A stretch of DNA of 64,000 nucleotides, taken from positions 1 through 64,000 of the forward strand of contig VUYT01000002.1 of NCBI GenBank assembly GCA_008802785.1, in the 5' to 3' direction. A model generated the notes under the pieces. It saw nothing but the letters and a program-made list of their open reading frames with translations, was not told the origin of the DNA and did not search any database. The position numbers were made by a program, and so were the translations under genes. The stretch is from Symmetrospora coprosmae. Taxonomy: Eukaryota; Basidiomycota; Cystobasidiomycetes; Symmetrosporaceae. Below, one piece after another: positions 45,901 through 57,244 of this stretch (within the stretch, counting starts at the first letter, position 1; the number at the start of each line of letters is the position of its first letter).

Positions 45901-48782
45901 GCTGGCTGTTCTTCGCCTCCTCGAAGAGCAATCGAAGCTGTCGCTCTGCCTCTCCGACCCACTTGCTGAGTACGTCGGCTCCTTTCCGCATGAAGAAGGC
46001 TGACAATGCGGAAGGATGTCAGCTGTGCGGTTCAAGCGCTCGACACTGAAGACAACGCACAGATCTTCTGGCCTTCGCTTGAGCAGCTCGCCGCCAGCGC
46101 TCGAGCAAGGAGGGTCTTTCCGGTACCGGGAGGCCCGTGGAACAGAACCCCTCGCGGTGGTGTGATGCCAAAGCGCTGGAACACTTCCGGATAGAGTAGG
46201 GGTAGAGATACCATCTCCTTCAACTGCTGAATGTGTGATTGTAGACCTCCGACGCTGTCAAAGGACAGAGTAGTCGATGGAAGGAGAGGATCGATGTCGG
46301 CCAGATCTATTAGGGAGTGTCGGAGGTCAGCAGCTGCACACCCTAGGATGCGTAGCCTTGACCGACACTCACTCGTCGCGCCGGAGATCTTGCCAAGGTT
46401 GCTGGGCGTACCAGCTCCAAAGTCCACTGGCGTCGCGCCAGCCGACATTGCTCCCGCTCCCAGTCCACCAAGTCGCTTAGGTGTCTGAGCATCATCGTCC
46501 GAGCTGGAGTCGGGCGGATTTTCACCAAAGAGAGTTCCGAGCTGCTTGCCGGACATGTTGAACGGTAGGTGCTTCGGACCACCGTAGCTCGATTTCTTCT
46601 TGGGCTTGTCCTTCTTGCCATCGGCAGCTTTGGCAGCAGCCGCGGCAAGCGTCCCGTCGGCATTGAGGCCAAACATGGCGGGAAGATTATAGTTGACCCC
46701 GCTTCTCTTGCGTAGCCGATAATTACGCCCGTCCTTCAGCAGACCTGCATTTTGGATGTTGAGCTCGTCCTGCGAGTCGGCATCGGTGAGAATCGGTTCG
46801 ATCTCATCGTCTTCTGAGCTGGTGCTATAGCGCCGGCCGCCTCGACGGTCGGTCTCCTCGTATTCTTCATCGTCGTCATCGACTCCGGACCTTCGACTGT
46901 TGCGCGTGGAGCGACGTGTGCCGCCTCCCTGAGCGAAGCGAGTGCGCCGGCCAGAGCTGCGTGTTTTCCGCTTCTCCGTATACTCTTCCTCGCCGTCCTC
47001 CTCATAGTCTCCTTCGCTTGCGTCTTCCTGCCCTGCGTACTTTCTCGCCTGCTTACTGCTGGCTCGCTTGCGCTTCTGTTCGCTGACAGCCGCGTCTTCA
47101 TCATCATCACCTTCGCCGTCCGACTCGATGATGGGTCGTCTAGACGTCCTTCGGCCCGATGATGTTTCGTACGCTTCTGCTTTGCTGGCAGGAACGCCGA
47201 GCTGTACCTGTGCCTGTAGCCTTCCTCGTCCATCTGCATTCGTCGCTGAGGCGACGACAAAGCCATCGCTCGGCGTGTCCAGGTCGCCCTCGGCGTCATC
47301 TTCTTCGTCATCGACGATGAGGGCGTGTCGTCCCTTTCTCGCTGGACCCGACTGGCTCGTCGAGGCAACAACGATGTGCGCTTCCTCTCTGAAGAGGTCA
47401 TTTAGACCGGGTGCCGCGGCCGAGCCTCGGTTCGCGCCTCTGCCGACCGTGCCGTTCGAGGAAGATGCAATCTGACTGCCATAGCGAGGGTCCGGATCAG
47501 AGTCTGGCACGGTGTTTGTTGCGACTGGCCGGCTGGGGCGCCCAGAGCTGGTGTACTGCATCGCCTGTTGGGCCAGCGGCTGACTGTCATCCTCGTCCGA
47601 ACTCGATCTTGAAGAGGGAGGTCGACGTCCAAAGTTTGGATGGCTACCGTTACCAGCCGCGGCAGGGGGCATAGGAGGGAGCTGTTGCTGGGGCTGCCCG
47701 CGCTGACTGAGTGAGACTTTCCGATACAGCCCCACAGTCTGCTCTTCCTCCGCTTCGAAGCTGGCATCCTCAGCCACGTCATCCTCGTCCTCGTCCTCGT
47801 CCTCCTCCTCCTCTTCGTCATCCTCCGCCACGAAGTCGCCTTCGTCGTCCTCGTCCTCCTTCTTGGCTCGGCCTCTGGACCCGCTCCTGTTCATCGGTCG
47901 TCCGCCGCTACCGCTTGACACGCGGCCCTTGCCTTTGCCCCCTCTCCCTCTGCCACGACCTTTGCCTTTGCCACGGCCTGGAGCAGCCCCCCTCTTGGGC
48001 TTGCTGCCATAGTTGCCGTCACCATCATCCTCTTCCTCATCGTCGTAGCTCGCCGTGTCTCCACCCTCATCTGGTGCTACGTAAGCCGGCGGGAGCTGCG
48101 GAGATGTCGAGTATCCACCTAGGTCGCGCGAGCTGCTCGTGCCTGGAATACTTCTCCTTCGGCCTGTCGTCAATGGCAGTGCTTGCGGAGTGTCAATCAA
48201 AGGCACTGCGTAATTTGCCTGGCTGTTGCGCGTCGATCTGGTGCCTGAACCCATGGTCTGGGGCGACTGGTACTGCTGTGCGTACTGTGGCTGCTGTGCG
48301 TACTGTGGCTGCTGTGCGTGGGAGCTTCTCGCACTACGCGTAGGGCGCGCGTCTGAAAGCGAGGCGGAAAGCACGACCTCGGGCGGGCCTGACGGACGAC
48401 TCCTGCGGGCCATGTCGTCAGGGTAAGGCTGCTGGAGGTTGTATGGGAGGGACTGCTGCTGTGGCGGCAGATAGTACTGCGGCTGCTGATATCGTGGCTG
48501 CAGCTGCGGCTGCCAGTCAGGCTGGTGGTATGCGTCGTGATTCACGTCCGGCAAGTCTGGCGAGGCAGAAGGGCCAGGACCAGGACCGGGACTGAGGGCG
48601 GGGGTGTTGCGGCTTCCTCCGAGCTTGACCTTGAGTATAGGTTTATTCTCTGGAAGAGGAGGAAGAGGGAACGTCTGCTGCTGCTGCTGCGGCGGCGGCG
48701 GTGGCTGTTGCCTGTAGTACAGATGCGGATTGGGGCTGTAGGACGGTGCTCCGGTGCTGCTGCCGCCCCCGGGATACGACAT
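42981..48782 (-). CDS. YTA7: Yta7/ATAD2-type AAA-ATPase with bromodomain
   Basis: Seven exons: 48782-46373, 46306-46061, 45999-45554, 45492-45360, 45273-44930, 44856-44581 and 44516-42981, about 1,796 residues. The first 750 residues are low complexity with acidic and Arg/Gly/Lys-rich blocks. AAA1 has Walker A GPPGTGKT near 861-868 and Walker B IIFFDEID near 925. AAA2 is degenerate (REGSGQNF; SIIYIPALAGW without the acidic pair), as in the family. A bromodomain follows: helix LKFRLGPILIELKKRFKKFL, then about 115 polar residues, then ESRLYRDKYLTPESFLEEIH and RIVENAYHD. Intron 45493-45553 uses a GC donor (GCAAGT). Yta7 acts on chromatin, evicting histone H3-H4 and limiting heterochromatin spread. 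Confidence 0.93.
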
Positions 48783-49705
48783 AAAAGGACGGCAGATGGC
48801 TTTTCGTGCGGTGCGTCAGGACAGCAGGGTGAAGTCTGACTGTCTCCTGTGGCTTAGTATACCGATCTGCTATCGCGCTGGAATCGTGTCATCTCAGCCT
48901 GTGCTCCTCCTCCGGCGCGTCGTCTGCCCGCGCGCATCCAGGGCGAGAGGTCGCCTCACGCTGGGACAGAGGTCGACGGGCGCGCCCGACAGATCCTGTT
49001 TGGGCACTCACTCATATACACACTGGACGGCGGCTTCCCCTGAGCGTCGCTTCCTCCTCAGCTTCTCCTTCGCGCTATAAGTGGGCGGAAGGTGAGGAGG
49101 AGCTGGCTCTCCGCTGCGGTTGGTCTGCGGTCCCTTCCTGGTCATGCGCGCGTGCCGCCGATGCAATCACTACATAGCAAGGAGCTCTATGGAGAAGCGC
49201 GTACACGAGGTACACAGATCGATGGGACGTGCATTGCAGCTGCCACTCGAAGCAGGGAACCCATTCTCATCTCGGTCGAATAATAGGCAAATGCGGGCAC
49301 ACCCCAGGCGAACGAAGCAGATGCAGACACAATATGTCCACAGCTGTCTGAGCCGTCCGTTTACATCCTTTTTCGAGGCGTGCATATCGCTTCGGGCTTG
49401 GAGAGGCAGGGGTGTGCGCGAGGTCACGCCACTCGGATCCTGTCCGCAGCCGAGGTCGACACATCCTCGAGCTCTTCAGCGTACAGCCTGGTGATTCTGG
49501 GCGTATTATATGGCGGCAGTGTAGTGCAAGTCGCAGAAGGAGCACAAACGGTCGTGCAGAGGAGACAGATAGGAAAGCTTCTTGCATCCAGCCAGGTCCT
49601 GGAGAGGCGCGCGCACTGCATCGCCGACTATAGCGTTACACTCCCTGTTCCTGTGATCCGACCGTTGCGCATAATAAACTATACAAGCATTAGATGACTG
49701 CGCCC
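48783..49705. other. Intergenic region upstream of YTA7
   Basis: It holds the YTA7 promoter (with a CTATAAG box-like stretch near 49075) and the 3' end of the permease gene. I see no gene in these 923 bases. Confidence 0.45.
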
Positions 49706-51581
49706 CTAAACCCTGACCTTCTCGTCCTCGCTTGTTGGCGTGTGCGAGCCCTCGTAGTGCTTGGTCTCGCCGGTCGCCTTGAGATACTCCTCGTGCTGGC
49801 CTGCGTTGGCCAGGCGCTCGTTCTCGAGCTGCTCCATGACCTTGCCATGTGCCTTTCGTGGTGTGGATTTGTACTCTTCGAAGAGGGCGTCCATCGACTC
49901 GAGGGGAATACCCTTGGTCTCTGGCAGGAGGAACCACACATAGAAGATGGAAACGATCTGCATTCCGGCGAAGAAGAGGTAGACTCCGAAGCCGGAGTGA
50001 CCCATCCGGAGGAACATAGTCGGTGTGGCTCGCGAGATCACGAAGTTCCAAAGCCAATTTGAAGCAGCCGCCATGGTCGCACAGACCTGTCGGACCGATC
50101 CAGGGAAGGACTCGCTGTTGACGACCCACGGGGTGCCATTCCATCCAATGGCGTAGAAGGCGGTCCAAATGTAGAAGAAGGCAACAGCAGCACCTCCAGA
50201 GGCTGGAAGGCTTGTAGGAACGGGTCGGACGCCGGCGGGGTTGGTGACACCGAGAATGATACCGATGACGAGCATGCCGACGGCACCGCCGATGGAGCCG
50301 AGGATGAGAACTGCCTTTCGTCCGTATCGGTCAACCCACCAGAACGCCCAGAGGAGAGCGCCGAGTGTCTTGATGACACCGAAGACACCGGTGGTGAGGA
50401 GAGGCGTGCGTTCGCCGGTAAGACCGATGCTTCGGAAGAAGGTGGGCGAGTAGTAGCTGCGAAGGGATAAAAGGGTCAGACATGCAACCCTCTGTGCATT
50501 ATAAGTGAGCAACTCACTTGACAGCGTTGATACCGGTACCGTTCTGCCACATGAAGAGAGTCGAGGTGAGGAGAAGGCGGCGAGTGAGGTACCACTTGGT
50601 GAAGACACCCTTGATTGGGCCAAAGAAGCCGGGTCCGACAGCGGTGATGTCGTGCTCGACCTGGACAGTGATGGCGTTGACCTCGGCGATGAGGTAGTCG
50701 TGGTCCTCTGGCAGATTTCGGATGTACGACAGCGTCTTGATGGCCTTGTCGCGCTTGCCGTTGGTCAGAAGCCACCGAGGAGACTCCTTGCAGAAAATGA
50801 GGAGAATGGCGAACATGCCGGCTGGAATGAGCTGAACGGCGATAGGGGTGAGCCATTGCGAGTGACCGGCAGGCATGTTCTTCTGAACGCCATAGACGAT
50901 CCAGAACCCGACCAGTCCTCCGATCTGCCATCCGATCTCGTAGAGACCGATGACCTGTCCTCGGATCTGAGGCGGCGAGATCTCCGAAAGGTAGAGGGGC
51001 GAGAGCGAACTGGCGATACCAACTCCGACACCGGCAATGGCACGACCGCCGTAGATGAGACCGTCTCCTCGAGATCCGTTTGCACCGCACATGAGACCGG
51101 CTCCAAGGATGGTGACGAGAGCAGCGGTGAGCATTCCGATGCGGCGACCGAAGAAGTATCCGAGAGGGTAGGCACTGAGGGCACCGAAGAAGGCACCAGC
51201 CTGGTAGACCGAGACAATGTTGGCAGACATGTTTGCGAGTTGCACCGTGGTGTAGCGTCCCGTTGGCTGGGCGACCCATCCGAACTCGTTTTTGAAGGAA
51301 TTAAGGGAGATGGTCGTTCCGAAGAAGGCGCTGCGAAGAGGATGTTAGGCACTGAATAGGCATAGGGATCGGAACGAGGCAACCCACGAATCGTATCCAA
51401 TCATGATGGCTGCGGATGCCGCTGCACACGCTGCCAGGTAGATCCGGCTGGGACGGCGGAGGAAGCGGACTCGTCAAAGATGGACTAATGAATCGGAATA
51501 GAAAGGCGGAAGATGCGCGTACATGTTGATGATCTCTTTCGGAGCATGCTCCATGCCCTCAGGCTTGATCTTGAGACCCAT
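49706..51581 (-). CDS. MFS sugar-porter-family permease, quinate-permease type
   Basis: Four exons: 51581-51523, 51447-51388, 51330-50518 and 50456-49706, about 560 residues. The start resembles fungal quinate permeases: a short cytosolic leader, then IYLAACAAASAAIMIGYDSA and FFGTTISLNSFKNEFGW. Sugar-porter motifs follow: GYFFGRRIG, AGVGVGIASSLSPLYLSEIS, KESPRWLL, DRYGRKAVL and PETKGIPLESMD. Twelve membrane segments are expected. The most likely cargo is quinate or a related hydroxy acid, imported with protons. This is supported by the divergent neighbour, a 3-dehydroshikimate dehydratase. A hexose transporter remains possible. The first two exons are very short (59 and 60 bases). Confidence 0.85.
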
Positions 51582-51897
51582 CCTGCAAGATGTCCGGCGG
51601 GTTATGCGCGACTAAGCGGAAGAGGGGTCTGTCTCGGGAGCTTGAAGAGAGAAGAGAGGCGATGGGGCTTCTGTCGATGCGATCTGATGGGATGAGAAGA
51701 GAGAAACAAGAAGAGAAGCGGAACCTGGAGAGAAGGATGTGGAGCCGTTTTGAAGGGAGAGCAGGGAGGAAGGGAGGAGGAGGGTCCCCTCGGCGGACGC
51801 AGGACAAACTTTCACTCGGGGACCGGAGAGAGGAAGAAGTCCGGGGCCCCGCTTTGCTCTCTCATCCTGCGGGACTCCCCTCCGGGCGCCGAGGCCA

Positions 51898-51911
51898 GAA
51901 GGACGTCCTTC
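51898..51911. promoter_or_regulatory. 14-base perfect palindrome
   Basis: GAAGGACGTCCTTC is identical on both strands and lies about 315 bases upstream of the permease start. Candidate dimer-binding site. Confidence 0.45.
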
Positions 51912-52005
51912 CGGGAGCCCAGACTTTCATATGAGAAAGCGGTTGCCAGTTCTCGCGTAAACGCGGAAGCCCCTCCTGGAGGTCCCGCCTGTGGACTTCG
52001 GCACG

Positions 52006-52030
52006 TCGCGCTCACTGCCAGTGAGCGCGA
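52006..52030. promoter_or_regulatory. 25-base inverted repeat, 12-base arms around one base
   Basis: The arms are TCGCGCTCACTG and CAGTGAGCGCGA, perfectly complementary, with a single C between them. It lies about 425 bases from the permease start and 485 from the dehydratase start, near the middle of the divergent region. It is the most symmetric site I found in the window and a good operator candidate. Confidence 0.6.
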
Positions 52031-52033
52031 TGA

Positions 52034-52054
52034 CCCTGGACAGATCATCCAGGG
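52034..52054. promoter_or_regulatory. Inverted repeat with 7-base arms
   Basis: CCCTGGA and TCCAGGG flank a 7-base spacer, only three bases beyond the larger inverted repeat. It could be a second half of a composite operator. Confidence 0.4.
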
Positions 52055-52513
52055 CAGTCCCACAAACGCTTGGTCTTGAGGAGCCAGCCTCTTGCGGAAT
52101 CTTCATGTCCTTGATGTTCCGTACAGCAGCAAGGTGGACATTGCTGCGGTACGCTCGCATTCCGCTGCACATTGTACTGAGCAGTGTTCGGAGTGGTGTG
52201 GCAAAAGCCCGACATGTCAAGCTCAAGTCAAGCACAGGGTTGAGCGCCTGCAGAACCACAGAAGTCCGCGTACAATGCTTCTGATACACCTCACTGACAA
52301 CCTGGACCTAGCTGCATCCGTACGGGTTACCGTAGCTGATGCTGATGCCTCCTTCCCCTCTTTTCGCTGCGCTCATCCTTCTTCCGGACTTGCCACTCCT
52401 TTCTCCCTGAAGAGCCTCGTGACGAAGAGATGGCAGAGGGATAAGGCTGGAGCGCTCCGGTGTCCTAGCCCTGCGCCTCTCTCCCTTTCTACCACCGCTC
52501 TGCATCTACAGAC

Positions 52514-53799
52514 ATGTCCAGGAACGACCGCTTCGCTATCGCTACCCTCTCGCTAGGATCCTGCGAGCTCCACTCGCTCGAGGACAAGCTCCGCGCCGCG
52601 TCACATGCTGGCTTTGCTGCGGTCGAACTGTTCGTTGCAGACTGGGAGAAGTACCTTGAAGGCTACCTCGCGGACCGGCACCTTCTATCCGCGCCCGAGA
52701 ACCATCATGCGGCCGCTCGCGACCTGAAGGCGCTCCTAGACCAGCTCCACCTTCGCGTCAACTGCCTTCAGCCTCTTCGCGGCATCGAGGGAATCGTCAA
52801 CCCGGCAAAGCGTGCCGCTGCTTTTGAGGCCTACAGAGCCTTCCTGCCCATCTGCAACATACTCCACATCGACCTCATCCTCTGCTGCTCAAGCATCGAG
52901 CCTGACGTGTCACCGGATGTCGAAGTTGTTTCACGCGACCTCGTTGAGCTCGCCGACACTGCCGCGACCTGGCAGCAAGAACACGGAGGACGCTTGATCC
53001 GCATCGGCTACGAGGCGTGAGTTCCCGTCTCGCTATCTCAGCCTGAGGCTATACTGACGACTGCCTTTCCCCGGTACTGCAGCCTTTCGTGGGGAACTCA
53101 CGTCAACAAGTGGAGAGATGCATGGGCCCGCGTCAGCTACGAGCCGCGCCCGAACCTCGGCATGATCATCGACTCTTTCAACTCGCTCGCACGCGAATAT
53201 GCCGACCCGTATACGCCATCCGGCCTCCAGCGTTCGACATCTGCCTCCGCTTCTTTCCTTGCTCGTCACCTCGCCGATCTCGTTGCGACCATCCCCGGCG
53301 AGAAGATCTTCCTCTTCCAGATTGCCGATGCTGGCCTTCCTGCACCCTCTTCTCCTCTTTCGACGCCTCCACCGCACGACTCTGGCATTCCGCGCCTGCA
53401 ACCATGGTCCAGGAACTGCCGCCTATTCCCGATGGAAACACAGCGCGGTGCTTTCCTGCCTGTCGCACAGTACGCCAAGGCCGTCCTCGCGACCGGCTAC
53501 ACTGGAGACCTGTCGCTTGAGGTCTTCAACGCAAGCCTAGGCGACAAGGGATCCCAAGTGCCGGTGGAGCATGCTGCACGCGGGTACACTGCTCTGACAA
53601 AGCTCGACAAGGCGCTCCAGGGTGAGTCCGGCGCTTCCACAAACTGCGCTCGTTGTAACAAGTGCTGATGCCGTCGTCTGTTCTTGTCACTCCAGCCGAA
53701 GCTCTGCCATTCCCGAAGCATCTTGGACATGCCGACTTGCTGACCTCGAAGCTACACCAAGCACTCGGCGTCGACTCGGGCCGTGTTGCTGTGGCTTAA
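52514..53799 (+). CDS. 3-Dehydroshikimate dehydratase (quinate catabolism)
   Basis: Three exons, 52514-53016, 53083-53621 and 53696-53799, give about 381 residues. The fold is a xylose-isomerase-like TIM barrel. The start reads FAIATLSLGSCELHSLEDKL, then GFAAVELFVADWEKY, IGYEALSWGTHVNKW and PNLGMIIDSFN. The late part has WSRNCRLFPMETQRG, FLPV, and GYTGDLSLEVFN, all characteristic of fungal dehydroshikimate dehydratases (QutC/qa-4). The enzyme converts 3-dehydroshikimate to protocatechuate, the last special step of quinate and shikimate breakdown. A short proline insert (SSPLSTPPPHDSG) lies in the barrel. The permease next door would supply the substrate. Confidence 0.92.
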
Positions 53800-54231
53800 C
53801 TCTGGATGTCACCCCGTCAGTCTGTTCCTTGATGCTTGTCTGCCCGCATTTTATCTACTATCTAAAGTATCGCAGGTTTATCGTGTAGAGTAGGTTGCCC
53901 GGATCGGGCGTCGAGCTTGTTGTATCAGGAGGATGTATCCACCGTGTAGCTTAGCAGCCGAGCCGAATGCCTATTCAGAGTGCACCACGTCGATATCATA
54001 TTCGTGAGTGACGCGAGTGCAACTGTTTGCTGTTTCAGCAGGGGGCATTGCACCTTGATGGGATATAGACTAGGGCGTGGACGCCTAACAAAAGCTGTTA
54101 TGCGGAGTCATAAAGAGACCCAGATGAAAGCGAAAAGGAGGCTCAAGCTCGCGAAAAGCTTGAGAAAGCAGGTACTGTATGGAAGGGAGGCATGTGGCCC
54201 ACTCTCGTGGCGAGCTGCACAGCCTTCGCGT
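53800..54231. other. Convergent intergenic region
   Basis: It lies between the dehydratase stop and the CVNH gene stop. I see no gene or repeat. Confidence 0.45.
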
Positions 54232-55602
54232 CTAGACGACGTTGGCAAAGGTGCCATAGCACTGTAAGATACCCTGACGATTGCCAACAATCTGCACAGA
54301 ACAGAGTGTGTTAGTTGACGGACATGCTCGCGGCTCGAAAGGAATGTTGGAGCTCACCGTGTCCAGATCGATGGCGCTCGTTATAAGATCGTTGGCCTCG
54401 TCTCGGCAGTCACACTGCAGCACAGTGATGTCGACCGAGCAGTCCCGGCAAGTGGACAGGCCATTGCCTCTGTCTCTTCCGACGAGCTGGCCGTTTGCAT
54501 TGGCCAGGCAGGCGTTGAGATCGAGCGTCGAGGCCACATTGTCGTCGTTCGGCCCAGATACGCACGAGGCGGCAAAGCGGTTCTCGTCCGCATTGAAAGT
54601 ATAGGATTCGCGGTCGCAGGTCCGATCAAAGCCAGACTTTACGGACAGGTCTCGGGCGCTGGGCGGCACGACCATATCCAACGCGTCAGCCATTAGCGCG
54701 ACGTCCTCCTTACTTGCGCCTGAATCAAGACCAGCTCACGGCGGCTGAGTCTGGCCAGGAGGTGGCGGCGAAGTCTCCGTCGAGCCAGTCGTGATTTGTC
54801 CGAAACTGCCGTAGCACTGGAGGACGCCATCGTTGTTGGAGACAATCTGAGAGAATAGCGATGCGTTCAATGAGGCAGACAGACAAGCTCCGCGACAAGA
54901 CCTACCTGAGTCAAGTCCAGGAAGCTGGCACCGTCATTGCCGTCCGGTTGCTCGCAGGAACAAGACAATTCATTGCCGTTAAGCGTGCAGAAATTGCAGG
55001 TGCTCAGGCCGAAGCCCCTGTCCCGGGCGATCAGGACACCGTTATCATTGGCGGTACAGAGATTGAGGTTCAGGGTGGACGTGACGCTGTCCTGCGAGTT
55101 CCCCCCGGCATTGAGTGCGCAAGTAGCAGCCAGTTGCGCCGAGTTGAAGTCAAAAGTGACGTCGGTGCAGGTAGATTGGAAGCCGGACTTCTGCGAGAGA
55201 TCCTCGGCCCTGTCAGTGCAATGTGAGTGGTCAATACAAGTCCCTCTCCAGCATGCCCCGCGCGTGGCAAAGGTGGGTCAGGTTTACGGGGTCTGCGTGC
55301 GCATAGGCAGGGCGGCGGACGGCCCATTCTGGCGGCGGTACACTGTGAGGAGGGGCACAGGATAAAGAGTTCAGCGCGAAGGAAGGGCTTGCCTGCCTCA
55401 TGTCGAGAGAGTCGAGCGCACTCTGTCCTCGCAGCTCGCGCTTGCCGCGAAGGGGCGCCAAGGGTGGCAAGCCAGCAGCGAACCGCCTTGCATTGGGTCC
55501 TACAGCGTGTGCATGCATCGCAGCAGGTCGGGGAGGAGCTCGGTGAGAAGCATACGCCGAGGCGACGAGCGAGGCCAGGAGGCCGACAACTGCGAGCTTC
55601 AT
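54232..55602 (-). CDS. Predicted secreted protein with two tandem cyanovirin-N (CVNH) domains
   Basis: The start MKLAVVGLLASLVASA is a signal peptide with an ASA-type cleavage site. Exons inferred: 55602-55556, 55209-54906, 54846-54740, 54658-54358 and 54291-54232, about 272 residues. Domain 1 begins AEDLSQKSGFQSTC and includes STLNLNLCTANDNGVL, GLSTCNFCTLNGNELSC and VSNNDGVLQCYGSFGQI. Domain 2 begins ARDLSVKSGFDRTC and includes STLDLNACLANANGQL, GLSTCRDCSVDITVLQC and VGNRQGILQCYGTFANVV. Both copies have introns at the same two places. CVNH domains bind mannose-type or other glycans. The linker is Pro/Thr-rich. The first intron (346 bases) is the weakest join; extra exon sequence after the signal peptide is possible. 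Confidence 0.82.
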
Positions 55603-56424
55603 GGCGGGGACGCTTGAGCGGTGGAGGTAGACGTGTGTGATATGAAGATGACCAGAGAAAGAATGTGGTGGAAGAAGGGTGTTCTACTGAATGGGAGGCC
55701 GCTGCATATGTCGATGATATTGGCAGAATGCAGCAGGAGCACGGCAGGTCCCCGGAAGCGAGGGGAAAGCGGACTGTTTTTCGAGGATGCCATCCCGCCC
55801 GCTTGACATGTGCTCATGAGCTGCTGCGCTTTCCCGACCACGTTGTCCTGACCTAAGCATGGTCCTCGATTTCGTGCCTGTCAGAGGCATGCGTCGGCGA
55901 CGTCTCCGAGAAACGGTCATACCGCTTCACGTGATTCACTCGGCATCGCCTACCGGTAAAAAGCGTGCGCAGAGCATGTCAAGCGCTCTTCGAGACGTCT
56001 TCCTGACTTCTTTGAGTCGGCTGGGTAATCGTACTGTAGAACGGTGCCGGCTTCGGGCGAGCTCCTCCAAGCCCTGCTCCAAGTTGCCTTGCCCTGAGGC
56101 GTACTCGTAGCGCGCTCAATGCGGATTCCGGAACAGTCTCTCCATGTGGTTGCGATGGGGTTTTGATGCGATTAACGTCCGTGCACAGACTGGCATCTCC
56201 GTCCGCAGAAGGTAGCGCATTCTCACCACTCAAGCCTGCCCGAACCAAGGTAGCGTTGTGAGCCTTCTTTCCTGAGCTGCGGCAGAAGGCCTCCTCACTC
56301 ACTACAGACGCGTCTAGACTGACACGATGAAGCATGCATGGAAAGCTTACTAAGCATGTTTATAACAACATCAAGAAGGCAGAGATACTGAGAGCAAGCA
56401 GATATGCCGCGCCGGCAGGCTTCA
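55603..56424. other. Intergenic region upstream of the CVNH gene
   Basis: It holds the CVNH gene promoter and the 3' end of the ARL5-like gene. I see no gene in these 822 bases. Confidence 0.45.
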
Positions 56425-57244
56425 TCACTTCCCGCTCAAGCGGAGTGTGAGCCAGTCGAGCCCTTCTTCCAGGCCCTTGCCCGTGAGCGCCGAGCATGCG
56501 ACGATATGCCATTGCCGGTCGCGAAGACTCGTCAGGTCCAACCCCTCTGATATCTGCGCGGCGTTCATGCAGCTGGAAATGTGACGGATCGGAAGGAAAA
56601 GGCACGCCCGGTCAGTCCAAGCATGGAGACAGCCCACGGAGAAAGCGGGCCTTCCAACACACCCGCGAACGTCTTGCTTGTTTGCAAGGACCAGTAATGC
56701 CGCTCCAGCAAGGTTCTCGTCGTTGGCCATCTTGAGTAGCTCCGCCTTTGCTATTGGTAGTCTTTCTCGGTCCGTCGAGTCAATGACGAGGATGATGGCC
56801 CTGCGCGAGTTGGAATACATCAACAGGTGAGCGATGAACAGGTGCGGCCCTTCATAAGGCTCCTGCGATTGCCTTCCTTTCCCATTTCCCCCCTCTAACG
56901 CACCGGGACTTGGCATAGTATTGCGCCCACGTCTGGCGTAGCGCACTCTGCCCGCCGATATCCCACAACCGTATGCTCAGATTCTTGTGCTTGAACGTTT
57001 CGACGTTGGAGCCGACCTGTCAGAGGCAGTCATCGATTTTAGCTTGCCGGGCGCTCGTCGGCCTGTCGTCCGGACGCGATAGATAGACGTGGAGACTTAC
57101 CGTAGGTGCCGTCGAGATGACCTCGCCCATTGTGATCTTGTAGAGGACAGTCGTCTTGCCCGCATTGTCGAGACCGAGGATGCAGACTTTCATCTCTTCT
57201 TGTCCAAAGAGGCGCTCCCACTGCGGACCCAAGGGTATAGCCAT
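56425..57244 (-). CDS. ARL5: ARL5-like small GTPase
   Basis: Four exons, 57244-57101, 57016-56904, 56800-56663 and 56572-56425, give about 180 residues, the usual size. The P-loop is GLDNAGKT at 24-31. Switch I has STAPTVGSNVE, switch II has WDIGGQSALRQTWAQYY. VIDSTDRERLPIAKAELLKM, NKQDVRGCMNAAQISE and RQWHIVACSALTGKGLEEGL match ARL5 better than ARL1, ARL2 or ARF. ARL5 acts at the trans-Golgi, recruiting the GARP tether. Residue 2 is Ala, so the N-myristoylation site found in animal ARL5 (Gly2) is missing with this start. The gene is divergent from RPB5. Confidence 0.9.

Larger units (their letters stand above)
51582..52513. promoter_or_regulatory. Palindrome-rich divergent promoter of permease and dehydroshikimate dehydratase
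   Basis: The 932 bases between the two opposed start codons contain three strong inverted repeats in about 160 bases (51898-51911, 52006-52030, 52034-52054). Co-regulation of the two genes by a shared inducible factor is the natural reading. In other fungi quinate genes are controlled by a zinc-cluster activator and a repressor. Confidence 0.6.

Noticed and set aside
36635-48782. Fragments of a transposon in the large repetitive genes
   Set aside because: The low-complexity coding repeats keep frame, flank conserved domains and show no terminal repeats or transposase motifs.
50505-51359. 284-residue open frame on the plus strand
   Set aside because: It is antisense to the permease exons, has no known domain and reflects GC-rich codon bias.
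49706-55602. Secondary-metabolite gene cluster around the permease
   Set aside because: No synthase, P450 or tailoring gene is present; only the permease and the catabolic dehydratase fit together.
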